NCBI GenBank assembly: GCA_023974075.1
Contig: CM043788.1
Coordinates: 13,792,188 to 13,856,187 of the forward strand
From: Chaenocephalus aceratus
Taxonomy: Eukaryota > Chordata > Actinopteri > Perciformes > Channichthyidae
DNA: 64,000 bases
Direction: 5' to 3'
Both the position numbers and the translations under genes were made by a program. Within the stretch, counting starts at the first letter, position 1. Every line of letters starts with the position of its first letter. Shown one piece after another: positions 11,215 to 23,100 of this stretch. Below the pieces are notes generated by a model. The model did no database searches and was not told the DNA's origin. It was given only the letters and a program-made list of their open reading frames with translations.

Positions 11215-12356
11215 ACGTTAACTCTGTGTTGCTGAAATTGCAGTGGAACGTCATATTTGACACAGGTTTTTTGGCACAGGTCTTATATTCAAACATGTTC
11301 TGATCTCCTAGATCAGGTATCTTTTAAAAAAAATCTTTGTGAAATCTGGGTTCTATTTTTGAAGAGATTTAGTCAAAATCAGCAAGGAACATGGAAGGAG
11401 AGAGATGTAGGGTAGCACAGAGGTCAGTAGTGTAGGAGTGAGCATGTGTGTGTGTGGGTCTCTGTGGGTGTTTGGGGGGAAGCAGGTTGTTTATGACGAT
11501 CTTGTCACGTTTCGTCTCTCTGGGACAATCAGGAGATTAAGTGTTGATGAGTGGCTGGGGAACAGCTGCAGTCACATGCCATTACTCACTCCCTGCATCA
11601 CAATTAGTGCAAATGGCGCATTACAGGGAAATTATCATCAATATGATATTAAGAGACGCTGGCTAAACCAATCAGGGGAAAAGTGCTTATCCACTAGTAA
11701 CCAAAGATGACTCTAACGCGGCGGATCATGGAGGTGACACTGACATGGCCTCTGAGCCCCGAGACAGACGGCCAGACATCAGGCACACAAACAGCACCGA
11801 ACAAAAATCACAGCAAGTAAACCTCTGCCAATAATAACAGAATCGTTTTTCAATTTGTAGCTTGCTCTTGATCGTCACATGAACAACCAATTAATTATGC
11901 TGACTGGCTGATTGGAAAATACCGTAATCCTATTCAGATTCCCTAGGTCCAGGATTTGGGATGAAATGTGCAACATTACATAGTCAGACTCAAAGCTGAG
12001 TTACGGGGCAGTACAAAAAGTTGTAAAAACAGCATTGAAATATTATGAACTTCTTAAGGTTATAAGGAAATTGTAGCAAGCACTGCTCTATAGGCAGTCA
12101 CAGAGGAAAATGTACATTTATTATTTAGTTGTGTCTAGTGACCAAATAAATCCAGACCAGAACCCCATCTCCTTTTATCTCTTGCTCCACAATGAGCTTT
12201 AAATCAATCTAACTGAAAGTGACACCTATCCATTTATTTAAGTTTTTTGTTATAGCTAAGAGCAAACAACAGTTTGCAAGAAGGCTCTTGATAGATGTTT
12301 GCCAAGTCACATACATTTTATGACAACTGCACTAAGAGTTATTGTATTACAGTTAA
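11215..12356. other. Mostly unique non-coding sequence
   Basis: The 90-codon plus frame at 11438-11710 has no recognisable domain. No repeat ends or RNA genes were found. Confidence 0.35.
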
Positions 12357-12582
12357 AAGTCCCCTATTATACTATTTTCATCAATATATTATAGGTCTCA
12401 GATATATATACAAAACATCTCTCTGAAGTGTTTGGCTCGAAATACCAAACAGATTGTGCATTGAAGCATGCCATGAACCCCTCTGTTTCAGCCCTGTTCC
12501 AAAAATGCTTATTCTGTGTATGTAGCTTTAAATGCTAATGAGCTGCTGTTGGCCACGCCCCTCTGCGAGATGTTTGGTAAAA
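12357..12582 (+). repeat. Fragment of a teleost dispersed repeat
   Basis: It starts AAAGTCCCCTATTATACTAT and contains TTTGGCTCGAAATACC and ATGCTAATGAGCTGCTGTTG. From general knowledge this resembles a repeat common in fish genomes. It is cut off on the right where the inverted-repeat structure starts at 12583. Confidence 0.5.
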
Positions 12583-12839
12583 AAAATGCCTATTTTAAGG
12601 TTCATTTGGCCATTAAAATGCGTTTTGATGTCATTTTATGCGAGTAATGAGTTTTTATTTCTGATTATTTGTGCAGTACATGTACATGATGTTTAGTTTG
12701 CTAGCTATGACGAAGATTACTTCATGAATGCTAACGTAGTTTTGGTTGAAATGTGTTTTTTTCACAGCAAAGTCACCCTCTGTACTTGGACTTATTGGGA
12801 GAATCTAAAGGCAAGAACATCCCAAATATTCATTTAGGT

Positions 12840-13890
12840 CTTTATTTTAGACCTTTAGTGTTGCCGTCTGTGAGGAAAATACATGGGGCTCAGAGCCTCG
12901 TATTTTTAAAATATTTTTTTTCCTTCTAATTTGTTATTCTTTTCAAAATAACACACTGTTATTTACTTACCAATAACACACAATTATCCTTGCTTTTATT
13001 TATTGGTTTATATTCCATAATCTCGGGCTTTTTTGGCGTTCGTTAGGAACTGAATTTCAAAATAAAAATAACCGGAAACAGACGTAGGCCTATAAGGGAC
13101 ATTTCGAGCATCATTGCGATTGTCAACATTTTTGAGTTTAGGATGGCCGAAGACACTACACTACCCATAATCCCCAGCTATCGTTTAGGACTACAGTCCC
13201 CATGATTACTCTTCAAGGTCTGGGATTGGATGTTGGAGTGGCAGTGTGCAAAGGTTACGCAGAGCGTCAAACAGCTGTTTGAAATGGAACGAAACCACGC
13301 CAGACTATCCAAAACTGGAATCGAACGCCCCCCCAGAACTACACACTACACTATTGTGTTTCGCAAAATGTTCTATGGGACGTCTCTACTGAACGTTTTC
13401 GTTTTTCCCACAATTAGAAGTTGCCAGTATTAAACACATTGGTGTTATCAAATGTAAAACATATAATTAATAAATGGGTGAAAATCGCTGTCCATAATGC
13501 GCAGCATCAATATATAGCATTAATATATACCCACATGACAGCTCATTGATACTTTGTAATTCTACTCCACTACAATTCAGAGGTTAACCTGGTATTTTTA
13601 CTCCACTACACTTATTTGAGTTACTTTGCAGATTCTGATTAATGATGTGAAATATAAACAACCCTCAAATCAGACTTTAGTTACACCTGAGTAAAATTCA
13701 GGGAAGGTGATTGTCAAGTGCCAACAATCAGGAGAGATATTTGATAGTTGGTGCTTGAGAAGACTAAACATGTATCTGCAATTGACATTAATGGAAACGA
13801 GTAATAAAGTATATTAATTACTCGTTATTCTCTACTAATAGTTAATTAAAGACTATATATTATGGCTATTTTGCACATCCCTTTCAAGAT
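12840..13890 (+). repeat. Second copy of the 4190-5560 repeat body
   Basis: Shared landmarks in the same order are GGATTGGATGTTGGAGTGGC, CGAACGCCCCCCCAGAACTA, ACCCACATGACAGCTCATTG and GGAGAGATATTTGATAGTTG. Small indels separate the copies. Non-coding. Confidence 0.85.
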
Positions 13891-14060
13891 TTCAAGATTT
13901 TAAAGGTTTATTGACATATCATACACAACTTACGGTGTAGTTATGCAATGAATGAAAAACGTGGGTCACAGGTTCCTCAACAGTGCATTACAAGACATCT
14001 ATCAATATGTGTGTACCTACACCATTAAACTGTCATATTGTGCACATTTCTTATTCTATC
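13886..14060 (+). repeat. Dispersed teleost repeat (same family as 1-62 and 47395)
   Basis: It begins TTTCAAGATTTCAAGATTTT and continues with GGTTTATTGACATATC, GTAGTTATGCAATGAATG and CACAGGTTCCTCAACAGTGC. Those blocks recur in order at 47395-47500 and partly at 63345-63370. Confidence 0.6.
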
Positions 14061-15709
14061 TACATACATAAGAGTATAATCCATATGTATAATATCAGTT
14101 AAAATAAGTGCTTCAACATAGTTAACATTGCCGGAAAGCAATATATTAGACGTTAAGTACTTTGTCAGGCTTAATATTTATCTGTAGATAGATACCCCCA
14201 AAGTTTTTTTCTTATTTAAAAGAAGACCTTAATCTGTTATTTAATGTTTAAATAAAGGTTAATTCGTTTTTCTGTTTTGCACCTCCTCCTATTAATATCT
14301 TTGTACATCCTGCACTAAACTGTTTTATTGTAGAGATCACTTATAGCATCTTCTTGATTTTTTATATTCTATATTTCTATCACAGACCTTCTACTTTCCC
14401 CCTATGAAAGTATATGTACTCTTAATATTTTTTTAATCAAATATAACACATAAAAACAATAATTCAATAACGTGCTTTAACCACTAGGCAGTGCACACAA
14501 GGTACACACAGCCATAATAACTTTGTATTATTAGTGTAGGACACTGTATGTACAACATCTGAAGATGTGTAGTTGTATTCATGCTTTCAGATAATTTTAC
14601 AGCATATTGCTATACTATTTCAGACTCAGTATTTACATTCTTACATTCAAAATTCAATCCAATTCAAATCAGTAATATCTTTAAAAACTACAAGTCCTTT
14701 ATATCAGCTGTGCACCGTTATGGTGTAAATATAACCTATCTATGAATTATATCAAATGTAAAAGTCAGCCGAATTAGTGTTGATACTGCAAAGAGACGTA
14801 TTGTGTGAAGAGAAATTGAAGATGTTTTTTAATTGTTGATATATTTATGATCCACGTCAAGTATTCAGTTTCGGCGGCATTTCTTCAGTTTTTTCCAAAG
14901 GTCTTCTCATCAGGGCTCTATAAATAAAGAACTACGGCAGATCTGTAATATGTAATGCAGCCGAACCGTGTATTACAATGCCGTTATGTGATGACTTTCA
15001 AAGAGAAAAGCAAGAGCACTCGGAATTAAGTATTATTTTATTCTTTTAAAATGTTTTCCGGATTTCATATAATATAAACACCAAATCCCAGCATGCTTTG
15101 CGGCTAAAACATCCAATCAGCGTAGCTGAGGATCTTGGGTATTGTTCGAAATGCCTACGTCTGTTTCCGGTTATTTTTATTTTGAAATTCAGTTCCTGAC
15201 GAACGCCAAAAAAGCCCGAGATTATGGAATTAAACCAATAAATAAAAGCAAGGATAATTGTGTGTTATTGGTGAGTAAATAACAGTGTGTTATTTTGAAA
15301 AGAATAACAAATTAGAAGGAAAAAAAGATTTAAAAAATACGAGGCTCTGAGCCCCATGTATTTTCCTCACAGACGGCAACACTAAAGGTCTAAAATAAAG
15401 ACCTAAATGAATATTTGGGATGTTCTTGCCTTTAGATTCTCCCAATAAGTCCAAGTACAGAGGGTGACTTTGCTGTGAAAAAACACATTTCCACCAAAAA
15501 AACGTTAGCATTCATGAAGTAATCTTCGTCATAACTAGCAAACTAAACATCATGTACATGTACTGCACAAATAATCAGAAATAAAAACTCATTACTCGCA
15601 TGAAATGACATCAAAACGCATTTTAATGGCCAAATGAACCTTAAAATAGGCATTTTCCCACCGAGAATAACACGAAGGTCGGCCATCGTTGTTGATCACG
15701 TGGTCTAGG

Positions 15710-15836
15710 TCTATGGGACGCCCTGCCCGTAGAAGCCTGACGGTCAAAGGGTCCGCTGTCCGCAATGAAGGTCTACGGGCAGGGCGCCCGTAGAAGCCTG
15801 ACGGGCAAGGGGTACCCTGTACGTAATATAGCGACG
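15710..15836. repeat. Degenerate GC-rich dimer
   Basis: Two units of about 65 bp share CGTAGAAGCCTGACGG and CTACGGGCAGGGCG-like blocks. The block is markedly GC-rich compared with its surroundings and sits between the long inverted repeat and the CA microsatellite. Confidence 0.6.
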
Positions 15837-15900
15837 GGGAGGGGCCCTGACCGTCCGTCAATATGTGACGGGATGGGAGTGAGAACGTGTTGCTTGCACG

Positions 15901-16115
<215 letters not shown>

Positions 16116-16405
16116 TTTGTATTGTATGAGAGGTTCCAGGTTGAATTGAGGCGAATATTTGTAATGTTCAGAGGTTGTTGTGTTTAATATTCATGAGAAT
16201 ATTTGTCATTGTTCAAATGATAATAAACATTAGCATAAAGCATATTTGTCCACTCATATGTTGATAAGAGTATTAAAAACTTGAAAAATATTCCTCTAAG
16301 GTACATTTTTAGAACAGATCAAAAATGTGCGATTAATTTGCGATTAATCGCGATTAACTATGGACAATCATGCGATTAATCGCGATTAATCGACTGACAG
16401 CCCTA
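16116..16405 (-). mobile_element. Truncated hAT element (TAGGGCTGTCA family)
   Basis: The reverse complement starts TAGGGCTGTCAGTCGATTAA at 16405 and runs through the TTAATCGCGATTAATCGCA block to ACAATACAAA. It matches 42232-42500 in the complete copy. It ends exactly at the microsatellite, beyond which the sequence no longer matches the complete element. Confidence 0.85.
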
Positions 16406-18463
16406 GTTTTTATATAAATGGATCAGGACAAAAAGAGAGCAAATATTTGTTTCCTGAAACTTTCACAATCTCTTTACACAGAAGGGACACATGTTTATGT
16501 ATAAAAAACAGGAAAAAGTGGATTTTGCATAATAGTGTGATCAAGTAGGCCACACATTGGCATCCACATTTTGTATCTTGGTATTACATACAATACATGT
16601 AAATGACTTTGGCTCCTATAAAAAATGTTCATGTAAAATTTGGTAGTGATAACATAACATTTAAAAGAATGGTGAAAAAGGTGTTTCTTTCTGTATCCAC
16701 CCTTATGAAGACTTGTTTGTTTGACCATTAATATGGTCACCTACATAAAAGCTTTCAATGTTTCTCTTTTGAAGACTTACATTTATTTTGGGAGGCAGAC
16801 CTTTTTGTTATCCCTCTTTGGGTTCAAAAGGTGTTGAGTGTGTTTTCACTAACATATCAATCACTTTCACATGGCTCTCATTAACAGTAACCCCGGGGCA
16901 GATTCCCCAGAAAGACTTGTTTCGAGGAGTCTCACGTGATGTTTCCATTCTGTTCAGACATCATCTCACGCTTTATGATGAAATAGTGCTGCAACCAGGG
17001 ATCACCTTTGTCAAATTAACCTCTGCATTTCCTGATTTATAGTCTTTAAAAAAACAAGTGTAGTAAAGTAAAACTAAACCTTGGGGAATATCTCTTCCTA
17101 CTTCTCGTCAGTCCTAGTGACAAAAGTGGTGTCAGATACATTTCAAGTTTATTTATATAACAACATTAACAGCAACTCCACACTTGTCAGTCAGGGTAAA
17201 AATAAAACCTGAGACCAGGCTGGGCCCGGCATCGAGTGGATGAGTGATGAAGGAATTTAAAAGAGACCAATATAGAGACACAAATATGGTGCAAATTAAA
17301 CACGAGTGCAGGGTGTCTCACTGTTTCCTGATAAGAGGGGGAAGAATAAAATGCTTGCTTTGCTTTTTCAGGTGAATCACCTTCGTTCACCTCATAGAAT
17401 AAGAGAGACGACTACAAATCCTCAAGTTCTAATATCAGCTGTAATTCTCCTCTCCTGTGCTCATTCCCGTCATTTCTCCTCCCTCCACTCCATCCCTCTC
17501 TCCTTCATTACTTCTCCATATGTAGATAGCCGCACATTATTATTTCCCTGCCTTATTTTGCTGACACAACACTAGCCAAATGAAGTGAGATACACGGCCG
17601 GGCTTATTGGTGGGGATGGCCAATCCCTCCGGCCAATACCATTAACAAAATGGACCGCACTTTGTCTCTTGGCGGTTTTCAAATTGTCGTATGTTGAGGA
17701 GAAGGCTATTTTAAGATCTTAATCGCATGTAAGAAATAACAAACAACAAATCAACCCAAGTTTCAGCTGTCTGCAGATTTCTGCTAAGGTAGTCTGTAAA
17801 AATAAGTACAACTTGACAATGAAACCCGGAACCGAAATGTAGCCCATAATATGACTATGTTTGCCTTAATCTGAATGACAAGAATAGAGAAGTAAAAACT
17901 GTACCCACTCATGGCACTGAGTTTTGTTGCCTTTAATATTTATATTATTTTGTAATGTGAAGTTGTGCTTTCAGTTCCATTTTTCTAGTTTTTTTTAGGA
18001 CTTATTTGAAATGTATTTGGGAGAAAATATCAGGTTTGGGTGCAATTCATATTTTGACAGAAATGCCTACTACATCCGAAGATGACACCGTTCAAAAAAG
18101 TTAAATTGTGTGTCTTAATCTAATAGTGCTGGAAGCTGAGGAACATAGTGTTGTGAAAATCATGACTGTATTATTACCTCTTTGGAAGCAGTGCAAAGGT
18201 CATGCAATGTTTATCAAAGCTGAAAAAGTATGCAAGCTTTACTTGAATTGCATTGCATTGACAACACAACTAGCTCATTATGAGCATAACCCAATATTCT
18301 TGGGCAGCATTTAGGTATTGGTAAAAAAAACAAAGCCACTTTCAAAAAGACAATGCATAAAAAACACAAAAACATGTTCTATTTTTACAATGACACATGG
18401 AGAGGACTGTGCAGCCTTGGTGGAGGTATGTGCTCTCTGAGGGATTTCTAGTTTGGAATTAGG

Positions 18464-18468
<5 letters not shown>
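16406..18468. other. Mostly unique non-coding sequence
   Basis: No gene is supported. The open frames at 16495-16740, 16788-17042 and 17306-17575 lack domains. 17583-17690 (GCCGGGCTTATTGGTGGGGA, then CCAATACCATTAAC) is GC-balanced, complex sequence that could be a conserved regulatory element, but this cannot be tested here. Confidence 0.35.
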
Positions 18469-18555
<87 letters not shown>

Positions 18556-18588
18556 GTGTGGGCAGGTACCCAGTGTGGGCATGTGTGT

Positions 18589-18665
<77 letters not shown>
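18469..18665. repeat. (GT)43 and (GA)36 microsatellites
   Basis: GT repeats span 18469-18554. GA repeats span 18594-18665. A 39-bp spacer separates them. Confidence 0.97.
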
Positions 18666-18666
<1 letters not shown>

Positions 18667-18949
18667 AAGGCAAGGGATGACGAGAGACAGCCAGCATGGG
18701 TGTAGGTGTGGTGTGGCTGGCCCGGCTCATTTCACAGCTGTATAGGGATTAGGTGGTGGAGAGCGGTGGGGTAAGCTGTCTCTTTTATCTCATTCAAACA
18801 TGTTGCTAATTCAGCAGAGAGCGGCTGCCGCGGGAGCCTGTGCCACTAAGCGCTGTATCATTCTCCCTGCCGTGAATAAACTGCTAGTCCTAATCCCCAA
18901 TCAGCCGCCGTGACACGGATTATCACCCGCAACAAGCACAGCGACCCAG
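18666..18949. other. Complex unique sequence, possible conserved non-coding element
   Basis: The stretch 18790-18935 contains CATTCAAACATGTTGCTAAT, CTGCCGTGAATAAACTGC and CCCCAATCAGCCGCCGTGAC. It is compositionally unlike both the flanking microsatellites and the purine tract. No open frame. Function not known. Confidence 0.3.
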
Positions 18950-20165
18950 CGGAGAGGAGAGAGGGGAAGAAGGAGAGGCAGGTAGCAAAGAGGGAAGAGA
19001 GGAGGAGGAGGGTATGTGACTAAGGAGAGGAACAAGAGCAGAGGAGAAGGAGTGGAATAAGAAAGAAGGGTGTTAGACAGGATGCAAACAAGAAGAGGAG
19101 GGAAGGAAAATATCCGGGAAAGATGAGGAGAGCACACAAGATGAGAAGGGAGGATGAGAGGAGTTGGGAAGAGGATGAACAAACAAAGAGGAAAGGAATG
19201 GGGAGAGGACACAGGAGGGAAGAGGGAGTAGATAGGAAGGAGTAGTTTAGGGGGTGAAAGGGGAGAAGTCAAATAAAAGGAAATAAATAAGATTTAAGGA
19301 GGAAAAGGCAGTAGAGAATAGAAGAGGGTCATGAAAGTGGGGAGAAAACAGTTAATGGTAGAGATTAAGAGGAAAAGGGGAAAGTGGAGAAGGAGAGGAG
19401 AAAGGGTGAGGGTGGAGGCAAGGAAGTAGGAAAAGAGAGCAAGAAGAGAGAGAATATGAAAAGGAAGGAAAGAAGGAGACAAGAGAAGAGACGATGACAG
19501 GTGAGGATGATGATAGGAGAGAAAACAGAAAAGTGAAGAGGGATAAGGACAGTATAGATAGAGTGAGGAGATTAAGGCAGAAATACATTAAGGAGACAAA
19601 CAAAAGGAGAGGATAGAAAGAAGGCAAGTAGAGGACGAGAAGGGGTGGATAGGAGAGGACAGGAGAAGAAGAAGAGAGAGACACAAAGATATGAGGAGAA
19701 GTGAGGATGAAGGACGAAAAGAGAGCAAAGCAGATGGAGGGAAAGTGGGGAGGAGAAAAAGGAGGTCAGAGAGAAGGAGAGGAGAAATGATAAAGTTGAG
19801 AAGAGGAGAAGAGATGAGAGAAGGAGAAGAGATGAGAGACGATGTTAGATGAAAATGAGGACAGGAGAGAAAATAAAAAGTAGAAGAGAGGCAAAGGGAC
19901 AGTATAGATAAAGAGAGGACATCAAAATAAGGAGACAAATAAAAGAGCAAGGAGTATAGAAAGAAGGCAAGTGGAGTATGAGAAGAAGAGGAGAAGAGGA
20001 CGAACAGTTGAGAGAACAAGAGGGTAGTAAAAGGAGAGATGGAAAAAGAAGAGGGGAGACAAAAGATGTAAGAAGTGAGGAAGAAAGGGGGAGAAGAGGT
20101 TAGAATGAGAAAGGAGAGAAGAGGATTTGAAAGAGGGTGACGAGTAAGATGACAGTGAAGATCTG
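18950..20165. repeat. 1.2-kb polypurine tract with degenerate tandem repeat
   Basis: The plus strand is overwhelmingly A and G. Two diverged units of about 350 bp are visible, with blocks such as GGACAGTATAGATA and ATAGAAAGAAGGCAAGT recurring at 19548/19896 and 19614/19957. The long minus-strand open frames here (Ser/Leu/Pro-rich) come from the absence of stop codons in pyrimidine-rich DNA and are not genes. Repeated at 30741-31915 in the second copy. Confidence 0.9.
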
Positions 20166-23100
20166 ACAATCACTGACAATTCCTCTGAACTTCTCAAAGA
20201 AAAGGCCCCTGAACGCCTCACGATGCATCACCATGGTTTCAGTTTGTGTGTGTTTGTCGTCCCTGTTGGGGTTGCGGCCTGATGTTCCTGCGTGTGTTTC
20301 GCTGCAGATAGAATCCTGCCCACAGGGCTACATCATGTCCACGAGGGACCCGGAGGTTCAAACAAGACCCCGGAGAGAACGGGCCTTTTTACATCTGCTA
20401 ACGGCCCTCTCCCTCCAACTCACCATCTCTCTCCCTCTGTGTGTGTTTACTCCTCAGCTAATTGAGAGCTAATTGCTGTAACACGGTGTAAAGCCCAAGC
20501 ACAAGCCGTCACCGGGGAAATATCGCTAACAGCCAGCTCCTCCCGCAGGGGATTGTGGGTAGCAGAGATGTCAGAGCTACTTAGTCTCAAAACAGAAGCT
20601 ATGAAAACAAACTTTGCTGATTCAATAAACAGATATATAACATGTGACAAAGTTAAACAATTAAAAAAAACTGTGATCTGCAAATAAGCTTCCTATTCAT
20701 CAATTTAATGTCCTGTGAAATCCATCCATCTATCTCCTCACATAGTTGATTATGAGAGTATTTTTTCTTGATGAGTGGTGATGTCTGAGCGGAGTAAAAC
20801 AGCAGATTTCAATCAGGTATTGAAATAAGCCGAGCTAAGTGCTTTTTATTTGCCTCAGAGGCGGATGTTGCCTCTGAAGAGAGACGATCATCAATGGCAT
20901 GAAAAAGAGATGAGGTATTGATATAGTTATGAAACCAATGTTTAAAAACATGCCACATCATCAGCACAGCAAGATGAGGTATTAAATATACATCTTCCTT
21001 TCACAGTGATTATAGAATTACAACTCAGGGAGAGATGCAACTAAAACCATGTAATGATCCTGATGATGTTTTCCTTCCTCACTATAGGTTTATATATTCA
21101 GCAGTCTGCTGTGGAGTTGAAGTCAAGGATCCAAACAAGTGTTCTTTCATGTTTTTTTTACAAACCATGTTTTTATAATTTTTCTCACAGTTATTTGGCA
21201 AATCATACTGTGTTTTTTTCACACATGTTTATAGGTCATACAACAAAACTGCATTATTAATTGCATTTCCAGCGACGGTATTTTCTACCAGATTTTGTTG
21301 TTTTTGACGTGTCAAAAATATGTTTTGTTAGCAGTGGGTCGAGTAGGGTCCAAGTGGGGGTGTCAGTATTAACACTTTAATGAAAACATTTTTTGTTTTT
21401 GTTTGGAAATGCAATGCAGTTGCATGGGAAAAAAGACTTGTAAGTAGAATATTTAGGCTTTTATATATAAAAAAAAAAAATGTAATAAAAGAAACTAAAT
21501 GGCACACCTCTATTAAAGTCAACGCCATCAGCTGGGGAAAACATGGGTTAAAAAAGATCGAAAACTCTGGATAAAGCTAGAGAGCAGCCCTTTAATAGTA
21601 ATTAGTTTCTTTCAAGATCTGCAGCAAAAATATGTTATACTTTGCACAAACAATATAGGATTGGCATTAATCTGCCATAACATTGGTATGTTCATTTATT
21701 TATTGATCTTAAACGTTTAATTTAAAATTGAAATTAATATCAACGCATATGCATGTTAAAGATTACAATAACGACTATTCACTATCCTAACAAGCATGTA
21801 TTACCCCCCCCGCCCTCCCCACCAGCTCATGATTGATCTATAAAAACAACCAGTTACCACTGTCAAAGCAGATAAATCAACCAATCACATGCATGGATGT
21901 GTTTAATCACGCATTAGACTAATGCATATCTCCTGCTGTTTGGGGAACTGCTTTTACAGCTCACACACACACAACAGCAATCTTCCGGCCCATCAGTGCG
22001 CTAACTTTCTAATTTACTGTGTTGTTGAAGTGGAGGAGATGGTAAGTGAACGTCCTGAGGAGGAGCCGGTCCCTCAAACAGCAGGGCCCGGAGGCCCCCC
22101 CGCAGCCCTGACAACACGCTCAGACAGTCTGAGTGTCACAGTGATACACACTCCGTCTACACAGCGACTGTCACCGTGATTACTCTATGTGTGTTTGCAT
22201 GCAGAAGCTAGTGTTATGGAACCATTAATACAGCATGAAACAACTTAAAGCCAGAATCAATTTGAAAGTATTTGATATAGTTTGACTGCCAGGTCACTTT
22301 AAAGATACTTACATGGTTTGTGCTTTTTATAAATCTAGCAGAGTACTAGTAAAGTAAAGACTCTTTTTTACAATACATATTCTTTGTATTTAAGGCTAAC
22401 ATGCTTTAAAAGTGGACAAATTATACCACACTTATAAACCAAGCTTTACCCTTCAGTTACCCAATAATATAGTTCAACACCTAGTCGGCAGTTGTGACAG
22501 AACATTTCATTTTTTCTCTGAATGCTCTACTAACCGTATGTTTGTCTTGAAAATTTGAAAAAAATGAAATAAAAGTATTTTTAATTTTAACCAAATAAAA
22601 AACATAGTTGTGTTAAAGCAAGTTTTGTATTATATTTGGTTTTGAGTGTGCCATAAAACGTTAGCTAGGTTCATTGACATCTACTTACCTTGACTTCAGC
22701 CTGTGTATGTCAGATGCGTACATGGCACAGGTAGGCTACTCACAATGAAAAGCCATGTATTCCACTGAAATGTAATTCAAAAAGTACAGTTACAAACAAT
22801 GAAGTTCACAACAATGTTGATTCACAACTTAGCCTACTGACTTACCTTTTTTGGTACAGTCAGAAGCAGTGGTTAACACTGCAGCACTATTTCACACGTA
22901 CATTGCCTGCATAAAAGAAAATGATGTTTTCACATACACAACTCTTTACAAAATGAATAAGTTGCAGTATATATACATATTGGTTATATAATTAACTATG
23001 TTCTTTTAAAACTATTTATACTGGGGTTGAACTGAATACACCGTTATTTTTATAGTGTTTAACTAAGCAGTCAGTGTGCTAACGTAAACGATAATGTTGC

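Larger units (their letters stand above)
12583..15656. repeat. Long inverted repeat, arms of about 520 bp, about 2 kb apart
   Basis: 12583-13108 and 15145-15656 are reverse complements with few differences. Landmarks include CCTATTTTAAGGTTCATTTG, the GAGGAAAATACATGGGG segment and CGGGCTTTTTTGGCG. Between them lie the direct-repeat block shared with 4190-5560, a dispersed repeat at 13886, and about 1 kb of AT-rich sequence. It could be one large foldback-type element, or two copies of one family that inserted head to head. No TSD was identified. Confidence 0.8.

Noticed and set aside
18901..20221. Long minus-strand frames rich in Ser, Leu and Pro
   Set aside because: Pyrimidine-rich DNA lacks stop codons, so long frames arise without selection. 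The same frames recur at 30770-31984 in the second copy, with different frame breaks.
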